In this document: piece by piece, positions 33,380 through 41,752 of the stretch
Numbering within the stretch: position 1 is the stretch's first letter
How the letters are laid out: the number at the start of each line of letters is the position of its first letter
Origin: Candidatus Mediterraneibacter surreyensis
GTDB lineage: Bacteria; Bacillota; Clostridia; Lachnospirales; Lachnospiraceae
Direction: 5' to 3'
DNA length: 64,000 nt
Assembly: GCA_019118885.1 (NCBI GenBank)
Contig: DWYB01000026.1
Location: 1-64,000, forward strand
The notes under the pieces: generated by a model
What the model was told of the DNA's origin: nothing
The model's input: the letters and a program-made list of their open reading frames with translations, nothing else
Databases searched by the model: none
Translations under genes and position numbers: made by a program

Positions 33380-34384
33380 ATGGGCTTTCGTGTTTTAAAA
33401 GGCGGGATGCTGACAACAGTGCAGGATCTTGGAAGAACCGGCTATCAGAGTCAGGGGTTCAGTGTTTCCGGCGTCATGGATGTCCGCTCCTTTAAGATTG
33501 CCAATCTGCTTCTGGACAACCCGGAGAATGAGGCGGTGCTGGAATTTACCCTGATGGGACCCAGTCTGGAATTTACCTCAGAGACGATCATCGCCATCAC
33601 CGGCGGGGATTTCCAGCCCCGTGTGAACAAGAAACCTGTGAAGATGTACACTGCCCTATATATGCATAAAGGAGATATCCTGGAATTTGCGGGGTGCCGT
33701 ACAGGAAGCCGGGGATATATTGCATTTTCCAGTTATCTTGATATACCGGTAGTCATGGGCAGCCGTTCAACGAATATTAAATGCGGGATCGGAGGCTTCA
33801 AAGGACGCAGACTGAAAGACGGGGACTATATCGGCTTCCGTATCAAGAGAAGATATCTTCCGTACTTCCTCTCAAGAAGTCTGGATCTGGATGAGTTTGA
33901 CTACGACGAAGTGACTCTTCGTGTTGTGATGGGACCGCAGGAGGATGTGTTTACCAATGCGGGCAGAGAGACGTTCCTGAATTCAGAATACACCGTGACT
34001 AACGAGTTTGACCGGATGGGATGCAGGCTTGAAGGTCCGTTTATCGCATATAAGACAACGGCGGATATTATATCAGACGGTATTGCGTTTGGCTCCGTGC
34101 AGGTACCGAGCCACGGGAAGCCTATCGTGCTCCTTTCCGACCGCCAGACAACCGGCGGATATGCAAAGATAGCAACTGTGATCTCGGTGGATATTCCGAA
34201 GCTTGCACAGTGTAAGACAGATAACAAAGTGCGCTTTAAAGCCGTGACAGTCGAAGAAGCCCAGCAGCTTCTGCTCGACGAAGTGGCCGGACTCAATGAA
34301 CTGCGCAGGCAGATCTATCAGCCATGCAGGGAAGTGCTTGAGTGCCGTCTGGTAGCAAAGCGCCTCAGCAAACTGTTTCAGTAA
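33380..34384 (+). CDS. pxpC: 5-oxoprolinase subunit PxpC (KipA-like; carboxyltransferase A/B domain)
   Basis: A 334-residue CT_A_B-family protein, the second half of a urea-carboxylase-type carboxyltransferase. Visible family blocks are LKGGMLTTVQDLGRTGYQSQG, VSGVMDVRSFKIANLLLDNP, YIAFSSYLDIPVVMGSRSTN and SDGIAFGSVQVPSHGKPIVL with the closing DRQTTGGYAKIATV. It pairs with PxpB. KipI/KipA in Bacillus were first described as regulators of KinA, but the metabolic role is now preferred. The 3' end runs into the accB start region with a 26-base gap. Confidence 0.92.
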   Translation: MGFRVLKGGMLTTVQDLGRTGYQSQGFSVSGVMDVRSFKIANLLLDNPENEAVLEFTLMGPSLEFTSETIIAITGGDFQPRVNKKPVKMYTALYMHKGDILEFAGCRTGSRGYIAFSSYLDIPVVMGSRSTNIKCGIGGFKGRRLKDGDYIGFRIKRRYLPYFLSRSLDLDEFDYDEVTLRVVMGPQEDVFTNAGRETFLNSEYTVTNEFDRMGCRLEGPFIAYKTTADIISDGIAFGSVQVPSHGKPIVLLSDRQTTGGYAKIATVISVDIPKLAQCKTDNKVRFKAVTVEEAQQLLLDEVAGLNELRRQIYQPCREVLECRLVAKRLSKLFQ

Positions 34385-34410
34385 ATGAGAAAAAGATAGG
34401 AGTAACCGAT

Positions 34411-34833
34411 ATGGATTTGGAAAAGATCGAAAAACTGGTAAATATTATTGAAAAGTCTTCCATGCTGGAGTTCAGCATTCAGGAGGGTGATACAAAGATC
34501 AAGATGAGCCGCAGAGGCAGTGCAGGGACGCCGGGAGAACCGCTTACCGTTGTGAAGACAGAGGCTCCGGCTGAAGAGACCGTAGATGAGAATTATATTG
34601 TCTCCCCGATTGTGGGCACATTTTATTCTGCTCCGTCTCCGGATGCTGAGGCGTTTGTCAAGGTCGGCGATGTGGTGAAAGCAGGACAGACAGTGTGTAT
34701 CCTTGAGGCCATGAAACTGATGAATGAGATCGAGAGTGATTATGACTGCGAGATCGAGGCGGTTCTCGTCAGCAACGAACAGAAAGTAGAGTACGGGCAG
34801 CCGCTCTTCAAGGTAAAGAAGCTGTCGGACTAA
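34411..34833 (+). CDS. accB: biotin carboxyl carrier protein
   Basis: A 140-residue biotinyl carrier. The C-terminal lipoyl/biotinyl domain has the target lysine in LEAMKLMNEI (Lys102), preceded by VSPIVGTFYSAPSPDAEAFV, the AccB thumb region. The N-terminal helix (DLEKIEKLVNIIEKSSMLEF) is the usual AccB docking segment. ATG 34411 with TAGGAG 10 bases upstream is preferred over the frame opening at 34342 inside pxpC. Its place between pxpC and accC rather than near accA/accD or fab genes indicates that it serves a dedicated carboxylase. Confidence 0.95.
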   Translation: MDLEKIEKLVNIIEKSSMLEFSIQEGDTKIKMSRRGSAGTPGEPLTVVKTEAPAEETVDENYIVSPIVGTFYSAPSPDAEAFVKVGDVVKAGQTVCILEAMKLMNEIESDYDCEIEAVLVSNEQKVEYGQPLFKVKKLSD

Positions 34834-34845
34834 GGAGGAGTGCTG

Positions 34846-36192
34846 ATGTTTCAGAAAATATTGATCGCAAACCGCGGGGAGATCGCCGTCAGGATCATCC
34901 GTGCCTGCCGGAATATGGGAATCCGCAGCGTGGCGGTTTATTCAAAGGAAGATAAGGACAGTCTTCACGTACAGCTGGCTGATCAGAGGATCTGTATCGG
35001 CGAGGGGCCGGCAAAGAACAGTTACCTCAATATGGAGCGTATTGTGACGGCGGCTCTTAATATGGGCGCCGATGCGATCCATCCGGGATTCGGCTTCCTG
35101 TCGGAGAACGCAGATTTTGTCCGGCTCTGTGAGAAGAACGGGCTGACGTTTATCGGACCGAAAGCAGACGTGATCGACAGCATGGGAAATAAGTCCCACG
35201 CGCGTAAAACCATGATGGAAGCGGGCGTTCCGGTGGTGCCGGGGACAAAAGAACCGGTGTATGATGCAGAAACAGGTATCAAGCTGGCAGAAGAGATCGG
35301 ATATCCGGTCATGATCAAAGCATCATCAGGCGGCGGCGGAAAGGGAATGCGTGTGGCAAAATCCTCCGATGAGTTTGAATTCCAGTTTAATATGGCTCAG
35401 AGAGAGTCCGCTAATGCATTCGGCGACGACACGATGTACATTGAGAAATTCATCGAGAATCCCCGTCATGTGGAGATTCAGGTTATGGGAGATAAATTCG
35501 GCAATGTGGTGGCTCTCGGCGAACGTGACTGCTCGGTGCAGAGAAACCATCAGAAGCTGATCGAGGAGTCTCCGTCTCCGGCAATTAATGATGTGATCAG
35601 AAATGCCATGAACCGTGATGCTGTTCTTGCGGCTAAGACGGTAAACTATACCAATGCGGGAACGATAGAGTTCATTCTTGACCCGAAGGGGACATACTAT
35701 TTTATGGAAATGAATACCCGTATACAGGTGGAGCACGGCGTTACGGAGATGGTCACAGGCACAGATCTGATCATTGAGCAGATCAGGGTAGCTATGGGAG
35801 AACCTTTAAGCTTTAATCAGGAAGGTATCCGGCTTACCGGCCATGCGATCGAGTGTCGGATCAACGCGGAGATCCCGGAGAAGAACTTTATGCCAAGCCC
35901 CGGCGTGGTGAAGCACCTCCATCTTCCTGCCGGAAACGGCGTGCGGGTGGATACGGCGCTCTACACAGGCTACAGGATTCCTTCGGAGTATGACTCTATG
36001 ATCGCCAAAGTTATCGTACATGCGCCGGACCGCAATGCCGCGATCCAGAAGATGCGCTCTGCACTGGATGAGATGGTGATCATGGGAGTAGAGACGAATC
36101 TGGACTTCCAGTACCAGATCATGCGCAATCCGGAGTTCTGCGCCGGAAATGCGGATACCGGATTTATTGAGCGGATGCTCAGACTGGACTAA
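34846..36192 (+). CDS. accC: biotin carboxylase subunit
   Basis: A 448-residue biotin carboxylase that carboxylates biotin on the carrier protein with ATP and bicarbonate. MFQKILIANRGEIAVRIIRAC is the N-terminus; the ATP-grasp glycine loop is KASSGGGGKGMRVA, the catalytic region EMNTRIQVEHGVTEMVTGTDL, and HAIECRINAE follows. Full length and intact. AAGGAGG precedes the start; GTG 34840 is a possible alternative. It lies 12 bases after accB and 24 before pxpA, so all form one operon. No accA or accD subunit is present, which points to PxpB/PxpC as the cognate carboxyltransferase. Confidence 0.95.
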   Translation: MFQKILIANRGEIAVRIIRACRNMGIRSVAVYSKEDKDSLHVQLADQRICIGEGPAKNSYLNMERIVTAALNMGADAIHPGFGFLSENADFVRLCEKNGLTFIGPKADVIDSMGNKSHARKTMMEAGVPVVPGTKEPVYDAETGIKLAEEIGYPVMIKASSGGGGKGMRVAKSSDEFEFQFNMAQRESANAFGDDTMYIEKFIENPRHVEIQVMGDKFGNVVALGERDCSVQRNHQKLIEESPSPAINDVIRNAMNRDAVLAAKTVNYTNAGTIEFILDPKGTYYFMEMNTRIQVEHGVTEMVTGTDLIIEQIRVAMGEPLSFNQEGIRLTGHAIECRINAEIPEKNFMPSPGVVKHLHLPAGNGVRVDTALYTGYRIPSEYDSMIAKVIVHAPDRNAAIQKMRSALDEMVIMGVETNLDFQYQIMRNPEFCAGNADTGFIERMLRLD

Positions 36193-36216
36193 TCAAAGAA
36201 AGAAGTGTGAATAAAT

Positions 36217-36987
36217 ATGTATAAAGTTGATTTAAACAGTGATCTTGGAGAGAGCTTCGGACGCTATACGCTGGGAATGGATGAAAAGATCATTCCGCTG
36301 ATCTCTTCGGCGAATATCGCATGCGGATTCCACGCGTCAGACCCTGTCGTGATGATGGAGTCTGTCAGCAGGACGAAAGCTGCAGGCATCCGTATCGGCG
36401 CTCATCCGGGCTTCCCGGATCTGATGGGATTCGGACGCAGAAATATGGCTGTTTCCCCGGCTGAGGCAAAGGCGTATACACTGTACCAGATCAGCGCTCT
36501 GGGCGGGATGTGCCAGGCTCAGGGGATGAAGCTGCAGCATGTGAAACCCCACGGGGCAATGTACAATATGGCGGCGAAAGACTATGATCTGTCCCTTGCC
36601 ATCTGCGAAGCCATCAAGGAATATGATCCGGAGCTGATCGTGATGGGACTTTCGGGAAGCGAGACGATCCGTGCGGCAAAAGACTGCGGCTTAAAGACAG
36701 CCAGCGAAGTATTCGCAGACCGCGGTTATGAGGAGGACGGCAACCTGGTAAACCGCAGGAAAGAGGGCGCGTTTATCCGCGATGAAGAGGAAGCGATAGC
36801 CAGAGTGATCCGCATGGTGAAAGAAGGAAAAGTTACCGCCGTTACAGGAAAGGATATTGAGATCCAGGCAGATTCCGTATGTGTGCACGGAGATGGAGAG
36901 AAAGCTCTTCTCTTTGTGGAGAAGATCCGCGGCGCTCTCAAAGAAGAGGGAATAGAGATTGCACCGCTTGCCAAGGTCTGCCGGTAA
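36217..36987 (+). CDS. pxpA: 5-oxoprolinase subunit PxpA (LamB/YcsF family)
   Basis: A 256-residue metal-dependent barrel. VDLNSDLGESFGRYTLGMDE is the family N-terminus, then SANIACGFHASDPVVM, GAHPGFPDLMGFGRR, VKPHGAMYNM and EVFADRGYEEDGNLVNR. It provides the hydrolase-like subunit of ATP-dependent 5-oxoprolinase. It is the last gene of the operon and is followed by a clear terminator at 37025-37067. Confidence 0.95.
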   Translation: MYKVDLNSDLGESFGRYTLGMDEKIIPLISSANIACGFHASDPVVMMESVSRTKAAGIRIGAHPGFPDLMGFGRRNMAVSPAEAKAYTLYQISALGGMCQAQGMKLQHVKPHGAMYNMAAKDYDLSLAICEAIKEYDPELIVMGLSGSETIRAAKDCGLKTASEVFADRGYEEDGNLVNRRKEGAFIRDEEEAIARVIRMVKEGKVTAVTGKDIEIQADSVCVHGDGEKALLFVEKIRGALKEEGIEIAPLAKVCR

Positions 36988-37024
36988 AATTTTCTGTTAG
37001 AAGAATAAGCATTGAATAAGAAGT

Positions 37025-37067
37025 GGCATTGGTCGAATCTTCGACCACTGCCGATTCTTTTTCTTTT
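37025..37067 (+). terminator. terminator of the pxp-acc operon
   Basis: TGGTCGAA/TTCGACCA around a 2-base turn (core 37030-37047), extended by GGCA/TGCC, with a T-rich tail GATTCTTTTTCTTTT to 37067. Confidence 0.75.
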
Positions 37068-37289
37068 GGAAAGTTATGGAAGTGTAGTAAGAAGTGTTTG
37101 TCGCTGTGTAGAGGAACCCCGGTTTATATTTCAGATAGAGAATACATATTCCGGGGATGTCCGATTTGACGATAACGGGCTCCCGCTGTCGGATCGTGAG
37201 GGGCATGGGTACGGTGTGCGTTCAGTGGCAGCGTTTTGCAGGAAAGTTCATGCATTTGTGATGATAAGGAAAAAGACATCGGTATGATA
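37067..37289 (+). pseudogene. GHKL sensor histidine kinase remnant
   Basis: After the terminator the frame reads VEEPRFIFQIENTYSG, then VRFDDNGLPLSDREGHGYGV and RSVAAFCRKV. This is the C-terminal ATP-binding (HATPase_c_5) part of an AgrC-type GHKL kinase: N/G1/G2-like spacing with the diagnostic GHGxGVRSV. The sensor domain, dimerisation helix and most of the N-box are gone, and the frame simply runs in from the terminator. It adjoins the remnant of its likely response regulator. Confidence 0.7.
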
Positions 37290-37296
37290 AGAAAGA

Positions 37297-37551
37297 GTGC
37301 TGTTGAAGCTTTCAAACGGCACAACGGTAGAAACAAACGCTACATTATCGAACCTTTTGGAAATGCTGAAAGAATACGGCTGTTTTTATCTCCCGCACAG
37401 GGCCTATATCGTGAACCTCGATTATATATACGGCCTGGCTACCAGGGAGATTACCATGGCTGATGGAGAAAGAGTACCTGTTTCCAGAGGCAGATATAAA
37501 GATATCAAAACAGTGTATCTTGATTATATGGCAGGAAAATATTTTAAGTGA
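37297..37551 (+). pseudogene. LytTR DNA-binding domain remnant
   Basis: An 84-residue frame from GTG 37297 encodes most of a LytTR DNA-binding domain: LLEMLKEYGCFYLPHRAYIV, NLDYIYGLATREI and PVSRGRYKDIKTVYLDYMAG match the family strands and the final helix. The first strand of the domain and the whole receiver domain are missing and there is no good ribosome binding site. Together with the GHKL remnant just upstream it marks a two-component system lost by deletion. A functional mini-LytTR protein cannot be excluded. Confidence 0.7.
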
Positions 37552-37572
37552 TATCCCGGGAGGATGACAGAC

Positions 37573-38052
37573 ATGGGTAAAAAAGACGAAAAGACAAATG
37601 TTATGCGTATATTAGAACAGAAGAAAATCTCTTACCAGAGTTATAATTATCTGAGTACCGGAGCTATGAGCGGTGTGGAAGTGGCGCAGGCGCTGGGCGA
37701 GGATCCCCAAATTGTGTTCAAGACACTGGTCACAGTGGGAAAGTCAAAGGAACACTATGTGTTTGTAATTCCGGTGGAAAAGGAACTGAACTTAAAGAAA
37801 GCGGCAAAGAGTGTGGGGGAGAAAAGTATTGAGATGATCAAACAGAAAGAACTTCTGCCGCTGACCGGATATGTCCACGGCGGATGTTCGCCCATTGGCA
37901 TGAAGAAGCAGTTTTCCACGACCATCGACAAGAGCGCGGAGAATCATGAGAAGATTATTTTCAGTGCGGGAAAGATCGGATATCAGGTGGAAGTGTCGCT
38001 GGAGGATCTGAGGAGAGTAATCCGTTTTCAGATGGCAGAAGTAACTGAGTAG
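37573..38052 (+). CDS. ybaK: Cys-tRNA(Pro)/Cys-tRNA(Cys) deacylase (YbaK/EbsC)
   Basis: A 159-residue editing protein that removes cysteine from mischarged tRNA(Pro). The core is VFKTLVTVGKSKEHYVFVIPVEKELNLKKAA, with the invariant Lys in the YbaK pocket, then LTGYVHGGCSPIGMKKQF, the family signature. ATG 37573 has GGGAGG 9 bases upstream; ATG 37564 would be too close to that site. Single gene with its own terminator at 38083-38117. Confidence 0.92.
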   Translation: MGKKDEKTNVMRILEQKKISYQSYNYLSTGAMSGVEVAQALGEDPQIVFKTLVTVGKSKEHYVFVIPVEKELNLKKAAKSVGEKSIEMIKQKELLPLTGYVHGGCSPIGMKKQFSTTIDKSAENHEKIIFSAGKIGYQVEVSLEDLRRVIRFQMAEVTE

Positions 38053-38082
38053 TGGGAGTATACAGAAAACACAATACACAGG

Positions 38083-38117
38083 GAACCGGGATCATCAGAA
38101 TCCCGGTTCTGTTTTTT
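38083..38117 (+). terminator. terminator after ybaK
   Basis: GAACCGGGA (38083-38091) pairs with TCCCGGTTC (38101-38109), followed by TGTTTTTT. Confidence 0.85.
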
Positions 38118-38119
38118 GG

Positions 38120-38148
38120 GTGACACAGCTATGCGGATATGGTATATT
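38120..38148 (+). promoter_or_regulatory. promoter of the Opp/Nik-type transporter and cobU-cbiC operon
   Basis: -35 GTGACA (38120-38125), 17-base spacer, -10 TATATT (38143-38148), 42 bases before the first permease start. Confidence 0.6.
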
Positions 38149-38190
38149 TATCAAAGGGCATTTTCAGGACAGAGAGGAGAGTGAGTGACA

Positions 38191-39123
38191 ATGCTTCGTT
38201 ATACGTGCAAAAGGATACTGACAGGCATCCTCTCACTTTTCGTACTTGTAACCGTGACGTTTTTTCTTGTACGGCTTATCCCCGGCAGTCCGTTTCGGCA
38301 GGGCGGTGTATCAGAACAGGTAGTGGAGGCTATTGAGAAAGAATACGGATTGGATGAACCGCTCCTGATACAGTACCTTTCATATATAGGAAATCTGCTG
38401 CATGGAAACTTTGGAATTTCCTACCAGGATCCGGCGACCCGGGTGACGGATATCATTGGGAGGGCATGGCCGGTTACGGCTTCGATTGGCGTTACGGCGC
38501 TTGTCGTATCGGTTCTTCTTGGTACGGGATCCGGTATTTTGAAAGCTGTGTCGAAGAGAAATTGTGTAAAGGAGATGATTTCGGCTGTCGGGATGCTGGC
38601 AGCAGGGATTCCGAGTTTCGCGGCGGCGATCCTCCTTCTCCTGATATTCAGCGTGAAGCTGAAATGGCTGCCTGCTTCGGGACTCTTAAGCCCTGCCCAC
38701 TATATACTTCCTGTGACGGCGCTTTCCCTTTATCCGGCTGCAATGATCGCCAGACTGACTGCAAACGCCCTTGACAGGGAACTGAAGAAAGATTACATAT
38801 TGTTTGCCAGGGCAAAGGGGGTGGGAAGATGGAGGATTATTTTAACACATGCTCTGAAGAATGCGTATCTTCCCGTTCTTAATTATGTGGGTCCGGCTTC
38901 GGCTGCTCTGCTGACCGGAAGTTTTGTGATTGAGAGTATTTTCACGATTCCCGGTCTTGGCAGGGAGTTTGTGGGATCCATTACAAACCGTGATTATACG
39001 TTGATCCTTGGACTGACAATTTTTATGGGGGCTGTGGTCATTCTCGTCAACCTGCTCACCGACCTTTTGTGCGCGTGGCTGGATCCGCAGACACGCAGGG
39101 CATATCAGGAAGAAAAGATATAA
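38191..39123 (+). CDS. Opp/Dpp/Nik-type ABC transporter permease, B subunit
   Basis: A 310-residue permease of the DppB/NikB type. The N-terminal helix KRILTGILSLFVLVTVTFFLVRLIPGSPF and the downstream YGLDEPLLIQYLSYIGNLLHGNFGISY are diagnostic, as is the C-terminal loop SFVIESIFTIPGLGREFVGSITNRDY. Imports peptides, nickel or related ligands with the other three products. ATG 38191 (AGAGGAGA 10 bases upstream) is preferred over GTG 38185. First gene of an operon that continues into cobU and cbiC. Confidence 0.9.
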   Translation: MLRYTCKRILTGILSLFVLVTVTFFLVRLIPGSPFRQGGVSEQVVEAIEKEYGLDEPLLIQYLSYIGNLLHGNFGISYQDPATRVTDIIGRAWPVTASIGVTALVVSVLLGTGSGILKAVSKRNCVKEMISAVGMLAAGIPSFAAAILLLLIFSVKLKWLPASGLLSPAHYILPVTALSLYPAAMIARLTANALDRELKKDYILFARAKGVGRWRIILTHALKNAYLPVLNYVGPASAALLTGSFVIESIFTIPGLGREFVGSITNRDYTLILGLTIFMGAVVILVNLLTDLLCAWLDPQTRRAYQEEKI

Positions 39124-39137
39124 GGAAGGAGTCTGCT

Positions 39138-39992
39138 ATGCTGCAGCGGATACAACGACATTGGAAAAACTACATATGCGGCAGCCCAATGGCAATAGCG
39201 GGATGTGTGATACTGGGAATATGGATTTTCCTTTCAATCGCAGTGCCTCTGTTTGGCCCATGGTCTTTTTCCGAACAGAATGCCGAGATACGCAATCAGG
39301 GCGCTTCCATTCTCCATTGGTTCGGTACAGACCGGTTCGGCAGGGATCTGTTTACCCGTGTGTGGTACGGGGCAGGAATCAGTCTGGCTGTCGGTATCGC
39401 CAGCGCAGTGATAAACGGCGTCATCGGCGTACTCTACGGTGCAGCAGCAGGATATGCGGGCGGACGTACGGACATGATCCTTATGCGGGCGGCGGACATT
39501 ATTTCCGCGATTCCATCCATGCTTTATGTGATCCTCATCACGCTTGTGCTTGGAGCAGGTACATTCAGTATCATATTAGGACTGTGTATTGCAGGATGGA
39601 TCAGTATGGCTCGGATTGTCAGAGGAGAGATCATCAAACTGAAAGGGATGGAGTATACTTATGCGGCACGGATGGAAGGAATTTCTTCTTTCCGTATTCT
39701 GACGGTGCACCTGCTGCCGAATGTGGCGGGAACGATTGTTGTGAACATGATTTTTCTTGTGCCCCAGGCCATATTCACCGAGGCTTTTTTAAGTTTCCTG
39801 GGTGTGGGGATTGCCGCGCCGGCAGCCAGTCTGGGTACGATCATCCAGGAGGCGAGAAGCCAGATGACGCTTTATCCGTATCAGATGATATATCCGCTCC
39901 TTGTTCTCTGCGTGATGCTCCTTGCCCTGAACATGGTGGGAAATGCGGTGGAACAAAAGACAGCTGACAGGAGAGGAAGCAGATCAGTATGA
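39138..39992 (+). CDS. Opp/Dpp/Nik-type ABC transporter permease, C subunit
   Basis: A 284-residue permease of the DppC/NikC type: AGCVILGIWIFLSIAVPLFGPW in the first helix, HWFGTDRFGRDLFTRVWYGAGISLAVG is the family signature, and GLCIAGWISMARIVRGEIIKLKGMEYTYAAR is the EAA loop. Begins 14 bases after the B subunit with GGAAGGAG and overlaps the ATPase gene by 4 bases. Ligand unknown; peptides or a transition-metal complex are the candidates. Confidence 0.9.
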   Translation: MLQRIQRHWKNYICGSPMAIAGCVILGIWIFLSIAVPLFGPWSFSEQNAEIRNQGASILHWFGTDRFGRDLFTRVWYGAGISLAVGIASAVINGVIGVLYGAAAGYAGGRTDMILMRAADIISAIPSMLYVILITLVLGAGTFSIILGLCIAGWISMARIVRGEIIKLKGMEYTYAARMEGISSFRILTVHLLPNVAGTIVVNMIFLVPQAIFTEAFLSFLGVGIAAPAASLGTIIQEARSQMTLYPYQMIYPLLVLCVMLLALNMVGNAVEQKTADRRGSRSV

Positions 39993-41737
39993 GTGTGCTG
40001 GACGTAGAGAATTTGAGCGTGAGATATCTGACGGAAGATAACGCTTCGGACATCATAAATAATATCAGTCTTAAAGTAGAGGAAGGCGAGATCGTCGGTC
40101 TGGTGGGAGAATCAGGTTCGGGAAAGAGCACGGCGATGCGGGCCGTGATGGGGCTTCTCGGCGAGAATGCGTCCGTCAGTTCTGACAGGATTACAATCTG
40201 CGGACAAACGCCGGTTCCCGGCCAGAATGTGGCAATGATCTTTCAGGATTCTTTAAGCTGCCTGAACCCTTCCGTTAAGATCGGCAGGCAGCTTAAGGAG
40301 ACGGTGCAGATCAGGAGAAAGTGCGGCAGGAAAGAAGCTTCAGCGCGTTCGAAAGAACTGCTGGATCTGGTGGGGATTCGCAATCCGTCTCTTAGGATGC
40401 GCCAGTACCCTTTTGAGCTTTCCGGAGGGATGCGCCAGAGAGTTGTACTTGCGATCGCCCTTGCATGCGAGCCTGAGCTTATCATAGCAGATGAACCCAC
40501 AACAGCTCTTGATGCAGTTGTACAGGCACAGATTATTCTGCTTTTAAAGCGTGTGGTAAAAGAGACAAAGACCTCCTTGCTTCTGGTCAGTCATGATATG
40601 GGCGTGATAGCAGCTATGTGCAGCAGAGTTTATGTCATGCATCAGGGGAAGATAGTGGAGAACGGCACAGCAGAAGATATCTTTTATGCACCGGTTCAGG
40701 AATATACAAGGCGTCTGCTGAAAGATGCGCAGGGTGGCAGACCGAAACGCACGCGGGAGAAAAAAGAAGCCGGTCAGGAAAACCTGATTTTCAGGATGGA
40801 GCATGTGACAAAAAACTTTAGCGCAAACGAAGGAGTCAGGGATCTCTCTATGGAGATCCGGGAAAGCGAAGTGTTTGCCCTTGTAGGCGAAAGCGGAAGC
40901 GGTAAGACAACCACGGCCAGAATACTTGCCGGAATACAGATGGAAGATGAAGGAACTTTGTATTATCGGGGCAAGGTCCTTGACAGGAGACGAAGGATGG
41001 ATTCGCTGGGGGGCAGAGTTCAGATGGTATTCCAGGATCCGTATACCGCTTTGAATCCCTGTCTTACCGTGCGTCAGATGCTGGAGGAGGCCCTTGGGGC
41101 GACTGCAGGAGGAAATGCGCAGAAGATTGAGGATATACTCAATCTGACCGGTCTTTCACAGGAGGACGCAGACCGATATCCCCGGGATTTTTCAGGCGGG
41201 CAGCGTCAGAGGATCGGGATTGCGCGGGCCCTGATCGTAGAACCGGAACTCCTTGTATGCGATGAAGCGCTGTCCTCCCTGGATGCATCTGCACGGGAGC
41301 GGATACTGGAACTGCTCCTGCGCATACAGAAAAGGATCGGTTTTGCCTGCCTTTTCATTTCCCATGATATACATGTGGTGAAAAGGATCAGTGATCGTGC
41401 GGGGGTCATGTACGAAGGACGTATAGTGGAGACAGGGGAGACGAAGAAAATCTGTTCGGATCCATGGCATCCCTATACGAAACAGCTTATGGAGGCTGTT
41501 CCGGAAGCAGATCCCATCAGATCCGCTAAGATAAAAGCTGTACCAGAGACGGACAGAGGGAAAGTGGCTGCTTCCGGCTGCCCTTTTGCCGGAAGATGCG
41601 GCTATGTGATGGAGTGCTGCACAGAGGAAGTACCGGAAAGCTACAGGTTTGGAGACAGGGAAGTGTCGTGTTTCCTGTATTCTGAAAAGCACAGCGGCAG
41701 GCGGGGGAAAGGATACAAGATGAGTTCACAGATATAA
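39989..41737 (+). CDS. fused DppD-DppF-type ABC ATPase (two nucleotide-binding domains)
   Basis: A 582-residue protein with two complete ABC domains. Domain 1 (about 1-260): GESGSGKST, LSGGMRQRVVLAIAL, LIIADEPTTALD. Domain 2 (about 275-520): GESGSGKTT, FSGGQRQRIGIARAL, LLVCDEALSSLD and SHDIHVVKRISDRAGVMYEG. It ends with the Cys-rich oligopeptide/nickel-type tail GCPFAGRCGYVMECC. In most bacteria these are separate D and F genes; the fusion is a known variant among Firmicutes. It powers the two permeases encoded just upstream. Confidence 0.92.
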   Translation: MSVLDVENLSVRYLTEDNASDIINNISLKVEEGEIVGLVGESGSGKSTAMRAVMGLLGENASVSSDRITICGQTPVPGQNVAMIFQDSLSCLNPSVKIGRQLKETVQIRRKCGRKEASARSKELLDLVGIRNPSLRMRQYPFELSGGMRQRVVLAIALACEPELIIADEPTTALDAVVQAQIILLLKRVVKETKTSLLLVSHDMGVIAAMCSRVYVMHQGKIVENGTAEDIFYAPVQEYTRRLLKDAQGGRPKRTREKKEAGQENLIFRMEHVTKNFSANEGVRDLSMEIRESEVFALVGESGSGKTTTARILAGIQMEDEGTLYYRGKVLDRRRRMDSLGGRVQMVFQDPYTALNPCLTVRQMLEEALGATAGGNAQKIEDILNLTGLSQEDADRYPRDFSGGQRQRIGIARALIVEPELLVCDEALSSLDASARERILELLLRIQKRIGFACLFISHDIHVVKRISDRAGVMYEGRIVETGETKKICSDPWHPYTKQLMEAVPEADPIRSAKIKAVPETDRGKVAASGCPFAGRCGYVMECCTEEVPESYRFGDREVSCFLYSEKHSGRRGKGYKMSSQI

Positions 41738-41752
41738 AAGAGGAGATATGAC

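Noticed and set aside
39161..39967. 268-codon plus-strand frame with many Cys, Gly and Arg residues
   Set aside because: Out-of-frame shadow of the C-subunit permease, which has all family motifs in the other frame.
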